This document shows, one piece after another, positions 6,336-9,310 of a stretch of DNA of 9,310 bases. The stretch is from Gammaproteobacteria bacterium. GTDB lineage: Bacteria; Pseudomonadota; Gammaproteobacteria; Eutrophobiales; Eutrophobiaceae. Made by a program: the position numbers and the translations under genes. The number at the start of each line of letters is the position of its first letter. Within the stretch, counting starts at the first letter, position 1. The stretch is from contig JAAXHV010000113.1 of the NCBI GenBank assembly GCA_012270695.1, positions 1 to 9,310 of the forward strand, in the 5' to 3' direction. Under the pieces are notes generated by a model that saw nothing but the letters and a program-made list of their open reading frames with translations, was not told where the DNA came from and made no database searches.

Positions 6336-8735
6336 ATGCATTTCCGTCGTTATCTACACAAGCACTGCTTATACGCTACAGCGTTCATCTTGTCGATGGG
6401 TGCTGCTGAGATGGCCCACGCTGATACTGGAAACATTGACGTAGCGATTACCAAAGAAGATAGCCGACCACTGGCGGGTGTGTCAATTATTGTGGAATCC
6501 CGCGCGGGTGATGTTTATCGCGCCACTACTGACGCGACCGGTGGTGCGTCTGTGAGTGGCCTGAAGGCGGGCCTCTACCGAATTACTGCGTCCCTGGAAG
6601 GATTTATCAATGTCGTTGAGCCAAGTTTAAGGGTCGTTCGCGACAAAACGATCCCATTTCGAGCCCGAATGCGCCTCGCAGGAGATAACATCGAAGAGGT
6701 AGTCGTGATCGCCGAGGCCACCCAAACTGATCCGTATGGTGCCGCCAGCAACACGTTCCTCGATCGAGAACACCTCCGAACCGCGACCGGCAGTGGCGGC
6801 GATGTGCTGAAGGCGCTGGATGGTCTGCCTGGGCTGTTCTCAACCGGGGAGTTTGCCAACTTTACCGTGAGAGGGCGAGGCCCCCGAGACAACCTGATTC
6901 TGGTAGACGGTATTCCGTTTCATAAAGTAGTGCATTTTGATGAGTCGCTTGGCGAACAAGAGGACATCATCGGCGGTGGCCGTTTCTCTATTTTTCCTCC
7001 AACCCTGATTGAAGGAGCGGAATTCTCACCAGGTGGTTGGGATGCAGCCTACGGCGGGCGCAACGGCTCACTGCTAAAACTCGATGTTGCTCGCGGTAAC
7101 CCCAGTCCATCCGCGAGCTTGCGTCTCGATTTGGCGGGCGCCGAGATGATCTATGACGGCCCCAGCGTCTTCCATGGGGATACATCTGTGATCTTCACGG
7201 GCCGGCATTTCGATTTCGGCCAATTTTTCGAGATTATCGGAGAGGAAGATATAGGCACTCCGGTCATGACAGATCTGATTTTAAAAACCCATACGCAGCT
7301 GGATCCGAACAATGAGCTGGAATTCTTGCTCTTTTATACCCCGGAGACCATCAAGCGAGATGTCGAGAATGTTCTTGAATCTGATGATTTCGAAGACCGG
7401 GTGCTTCTCGATAACGAGCAGGACAGCAGTTTATTTGGCGTCACCTGGACGCGCTTGTTCGGCGACGATGGGCAATGGGAGAATCGGCTTTATTTCCGCG
7501 ACTCTGACAAGATCAGCCGTGAGGGCGAGGCTTTCCCGGATTCGGAGCCCATGATCTTACCAATTGACAAGGTTCCCGTTCGCGAGGACATCCTTACCCT
7601 GAGAGAGCAGGAAACCGAGATCGGCTGGCGTAGCGATCTATCGATGAGCAATCGGTGGGGTGTTTTTTCTGCGGGATTGCGTGTCGCCGACCTTGATCTG
7701 GACTACACCACAACCCTCTCAGGCGACTGGATTCGTTACGAGTATGACAGCGACGATTTCAGGCCCGACCCAACCCAGAACTATATCGTGTTGACGCCTG
7801 CCGATACAAACGCCGCATTTTCGCGCAATGAACTGCAATTTTCGGCATATGCGGAGCAGGTCTTCCAGTTGGGCAGTTGGGATTTCCGCGCCGGAATCCG
7901 CTACGACTATGACGGTTTTTCTGATAAAAACTATGTCTCTCCCCGGATTAGCGCAAACTACAGATTTTCGCCGATTACGCGCCTGTCGTTCACTGCGGGC
8001 ACCTTTTACCAGTCCCCCCGTTCCCTGGACCGCGCAGCGGCTGCTGAGAATTTCAACCTGGAAAACGAAAAAACCAACCATGTCAGCCTGGGTGTGAATC
8101 ACCGGTTTGGCGCCAATTGGGACGTGCTGGTTGAAGCTTACTACCAAGAACTTGACGAGCTTGTCACCGACCCGGATACCGCCACAGGGCTTGCTACCGA
8201 TAACGGTGACGGTACGTCCTATGGTCTGGATATCGTAGTTGATAAGCAATTTGACAACGGGTGGTCAGCAAATGCTGTCTATTCCTACAATGATGCAAAA
8301 CTGAACGATAACGACGGAGCAGGTGAATACGACGCGCCTTTCAACCACGAACATCTTTTCAGTATGGGAGCCCTGTGGGAGTGCAACGAGCGTTGGATGA
8401 TCAGCTTCCGCTGGAAATACGCCACCGGTCGGCCTCGGGATGATTTCATTATTCATAGTAACGCGCTTGCCGACATCGGCGGCCCGGTTCGGTTCTCCCA
8501 GGAGTTTATCAGCAATGGTACATTGAGTTGGGATGATTATCACTCACTTAACGTCCGGGTTGACTATCGCCGGCCGCTGGGGTTTGTCGATTTCATTGCG
8601 TTTTTAGACGTCGTCAATCTCTACGGATCAGAGTCATCGGACGTACGTGAGTTTAATTCAGTCACGGGCAAACTGACGAGCGATGGCGAGGTCATACCTC
8701 TGATCGGTGTTCGCTTCGAAAAAACGTGGCAATGA
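6336..8735 (+). CDS. TonB-dependent outer-membrane receptor with carboxypeptidase-regulatory-like N-terminal domain
   Basis: This 799-residue protein should form an outer-membrane barrel that imports a bound substrate using TonB energy. It has a signal peptide with cleavage probably after Ala29 (MAHA/DTG), a carboxypeptidase-regulatory-like beta domain (about 31-115), a TonB-box-like segment IEEVVVI (119-125), a plug domain (about 135-252) with the typical VRGRGPRDNLILVDGIPF, and a long beta-barrel with alternating aromatic strands to the C-terminus. It ends EKTWQ rather than in the aromatic residue most barrels have last. Start ATG 6336 follows AGGAGG with an eight-base gap and begins directly with the signal peptide. 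The barrel has many acidic Asp/Glu-rich loops. Substrate cannot be read from the sequence: iron complexes, metals, peptides and sugars are all possible. It lies next to, and diverges from, a two-component system that probably controls it. Confidence 0.95.
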   Translation: MHFRRYLHKHCLYATAFILSMGAAEMAHADTGNIDVAITKEDSRPLAGVSIIVESRAGDVYRATTDATGGASVSGLKAGLYRITASLEGFINVVEPSLRVVRDKTIPFRARMRLAGDNIEEVVVIAEATQTDPYGAASNTFLDREHLRTATGSGGDVLKALDGLPGLFSTGEFANFTVRGRGPRDNLILVDGIPFHKVVHFDESLGEQEDIIGGGRFSIFPPTLIEGAEFSPGGWDAAYGGRNGSLLKLDVARGNPSPSASLRLDLAGAEMIYDGPSVFHGDTSVIFTGRHFDFGQFFEIIGEEDIGTPVMTDLILKTHTQLDPNNELEFLLFYTPETIKRDVENVLESDDFEDRVLLDNEQDSSLFGVTWTRLFGDDGQWENRLYFRDSDKISREGEAFPDSEPMILPIDKVPVREDILTLREQETEIGWRSDLSMSNRWGVFSAGLRVADLDLDYTTTLSGDWIRYEYDSDDFRPDPTQNYIVLTPADTNAAFSRNELQFSAYAEQVFQLGSWDFRAGIRYDYDGFSDKNYVSPRISANYRFSPITRLSFTAGTFYQSPRSLDRAAAAENFNLENEKTNHVSLGVNHRFGANWDVLVEAYYQELDELVTDPDTATGLATDNGDGTSYGLDIVVDKQFDNGWSANAVYSYNDAKLNDNDGAGEYDAPFNHEHLFSMGALWECNERWMISFRWKYATGRPRDDFIIHSNALADIGGPVRFSQEFISNGTLSWDDYHSLNVRVDYRRPLGFVDFIAFLDVVNLYGSESSDVREFNSVTGKLTSDGEVIPLIGVRFEKTWQ

Positions 8736-8809
8736 TTCGCTATTTCCGAGTATCCCTTGCCGCGCTGAATCGTTCGTTGATGAAACTCTGAAAATCAACG
8801 GCGCCTGTT

Positions 8810-8920
8810 ATGCGAATACAGATACTTGGCAGTACGTTGGTAATGGCGGTATGTCTTTGTACTGGAGTCTATGCCGAGGACTGTGAAGCACGTGCTGCAG
8901 CAGAATATAAGCTCTCTTGA
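8810..8920 (+). CDS. Small exported-peptide candidate, possibly a gene remnant
   Basis: A 36-residue frame begins MRIQILGSTLVMAVCLCTG and continues to a good signal-peptidase site (VYA before EDC). Only about 14 residues would remain after cleavage (EDCEARAAAEYKLS), and no ribosome binding site is evident before the ATG. Reading past the TGA in the same frame gives another 22 codons before the next stop, so this may be the decayed start of a longer exported protein. It is not methionine-rich, unlike the MrpX peptide linked to periplasmic methionine-sulfoxide reductase in Azospira. I do not recognise a family. Confidence 0.3.
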   Translation: MRIQILGSTLVMAVCLCTGVYAEDCEARAAAEYKLS

Positions 8921-9024
8921 AGTTGTCGAATCGATACTGCCAGCGTTGTTTTTCGTTTTGCCTATTCACAGATGCAATCGGATGTATAGTTATACGCTTA
9001 ACTTGTATACTGATTTGCAAGAAC

Positions 9025-9057
9025 TTTCAGCGTCATTTGCAGTCCATAGATAAAAAC
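9025..9057 (+). promoter_or_regulatory. Candidate msrP promoter, block shared with the receptor gene
   Basis: TTTCAG (9025-9030), 13 bases, then CCATAGATAAAAAC (9044-9057), ending 17 bases before the msrP ATG. It differs from the receptor block at 6279-6311 by one base in the two conserved parts, and the gap is identical. TAGATA (9047-9052) would be the -10 box. An alternative TATACT (9006-9011) lies upstream without a convincing -35 partner. Confidence 0.5.
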
Positions 9058-9074
9058 AGCTCGAGGTCAACAAC

Positions 9075-9310
9075 ATGTTAATCAAACAACAGGATGATAT
9101 CAAACCTTCGGAGATCACAGACAGGCAACTGTACCTGGACAGGCGCAAATTCATCAGGGGTAGCGCGAAATTCGGCATGGCCGGCGCCTTGCTTAATACT
9201 GTCTCCGTAACAGGCGCCCTGGCAGGCACGAAATTATCCGCACTCAGGAACAGCGAATTCTCCACGGACGAGGAATTGACAAGCTATGACGCCATCACCA
9301 GCTACAACAA
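9075..9310 (+). CDS. msrP: Protein-methionine-sulfoxide reductase catalytic subunit MsrP, N-terminal fragment
   Basis: The first 78 residues of a molybdoenzyme precursor are visible before the window ends; the full family length is about 320-340. MsrP (formerly YedY) reduces methionine sulfoxide in oxidised periplasmic proteins, taking electrons from the membrane haem protein MsrQ. The start shows IKPSEITDRQLYLDRRKFIRG, which combines the conserved MsrP leader with a twin-arginine export motif (Arg23-Arg24-Lys-Phe-Ile), followed by a weakly hydrophobic stretch (GMAGALLNTVSVTGALAG) and the conserved SYDAITSYNN that opens the mature fold. ATG 9075 has GAGG (9063-9066) eight bases before it. The molybdopterin-binding cysteine lies beyond the window, as would msrQ if present. 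Assignment rests on the leader and the YNN region, both characteristic but short. Confidence 0.85.
   Translation, partial: MLIKQQDDIKPSEITDRQLYLDRRKFIRGSAKFGMAGALLNTVSVTGALAGTKLSALRNSEFSTDEELTSYDAITSYN

Larger units (their letters stand above)
8736..9074. other. Spacer between receptor gene and msrP
   Basis: No receptor terminator hairpin was found here. The left half contains two very short open frames, one starting within the receptor stop codon (8732-8791, 19 residues) and one resembling a signal peptide (8810-8920). The right half is AT-rich and holds GTATA-type repeats (8984-9010) and the promoter-like block shared with the receptor gene (9025-9057). Because that block precedes msrP, msrP probably has its own promoter even though it lies in the same direction as the receptor gene. 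Confidence 0.6.

Noticed and set aside
7719..8249. Minus-strand 176-residue open frame inside the receptor gene
   Set aside because: It lies wholly within a clear TonB receptor frame, has no recognisable domain and no supporting ribosome site.
8810..8920. MrpX-type methionine-rich scavenger peptide
   Set aside because: The predicted peptide contains only two methionines, both within the signal region, so it cannot serve as a methionine sink.
8990..9265. Minus-strand 91-residue open frame over the msrP start
   Set aside because: It is antisense to the conserved MsrP leader and twin-arginine motif, with no recognisable family or upstream signals.

Overview
The window reads as a chromosomal segment of a gammaproteobacterium. 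The evidence is a long single-chain PurL with a fused glutaminase domain, an MsrP-type periplasmic reductase, a TonB-dependent receptor with a carboxypeptidase-regulatory-like N-terminal domain, and a dispersed palindromic repeat of the CATTCCGG...CGGGAATCCAG type. Genus cannot be assigned from the sequence alone. Both ends cut through genes: purL has lost its 5' part and msrP its 3' part.

Layout. (1) Bases 1-2567: the C-terminal two thirds of purL, FGAM synthase of purine synthesis. It is intact and in frame but carries three repeat-derived expansions: a 15-bp minisatellite (960-1049), a palindromic repeat-like insertion in the linker before the glutaminase domain (about 1531-1735), and a near-duplicate 18-mer inside the glutaminase domain. 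(2) Bases 2568-4139: an AT-rich spacer, a lone AAA ATPase of the DUF4143 type, and a short convergent spacer. The ATPase gene is bracketed by imperfect 29-bp direct repeats, so this unit looks like an inserted or duplicated cassette. (3) Bases 4140-6138, minus strand: an OmpR-family response regulator followed by its histidine kinase, overlapping by 17 bases in one operon. (4) Bases 6139-6335: the divergent control region, with an 11-bp-periodic direct repeat suited to an OmpR-family regulator. (5) Bases 6336-8735: the TonB-dependent receptor. (6) Bases 8736-9074: a spacer with a small signal-peptide-like reading frame and the msrP promoter region. (7) 9075 to the end: the N-terminus of MsrP with a twin-arginine signal.

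How the genes may work together. The receptor and msrP share the same upstream arrangement, TTTCAG-N13-CCATAGATWAAAAC, just before their ribosome binding sites. This is the strongest hint in the window that the two belong to one regulon, plausibly driven by the adjacent two-component system. In E. coli a two-component system (HprSR) controls msrPQ in response to reactive chlorine, so a similar envelope-oxidation response that also includes an outer-membrane receptor is a reasonable hypothesis. It is inference, not something the sequence proves. purL and the ATPase appear unrelated to it.
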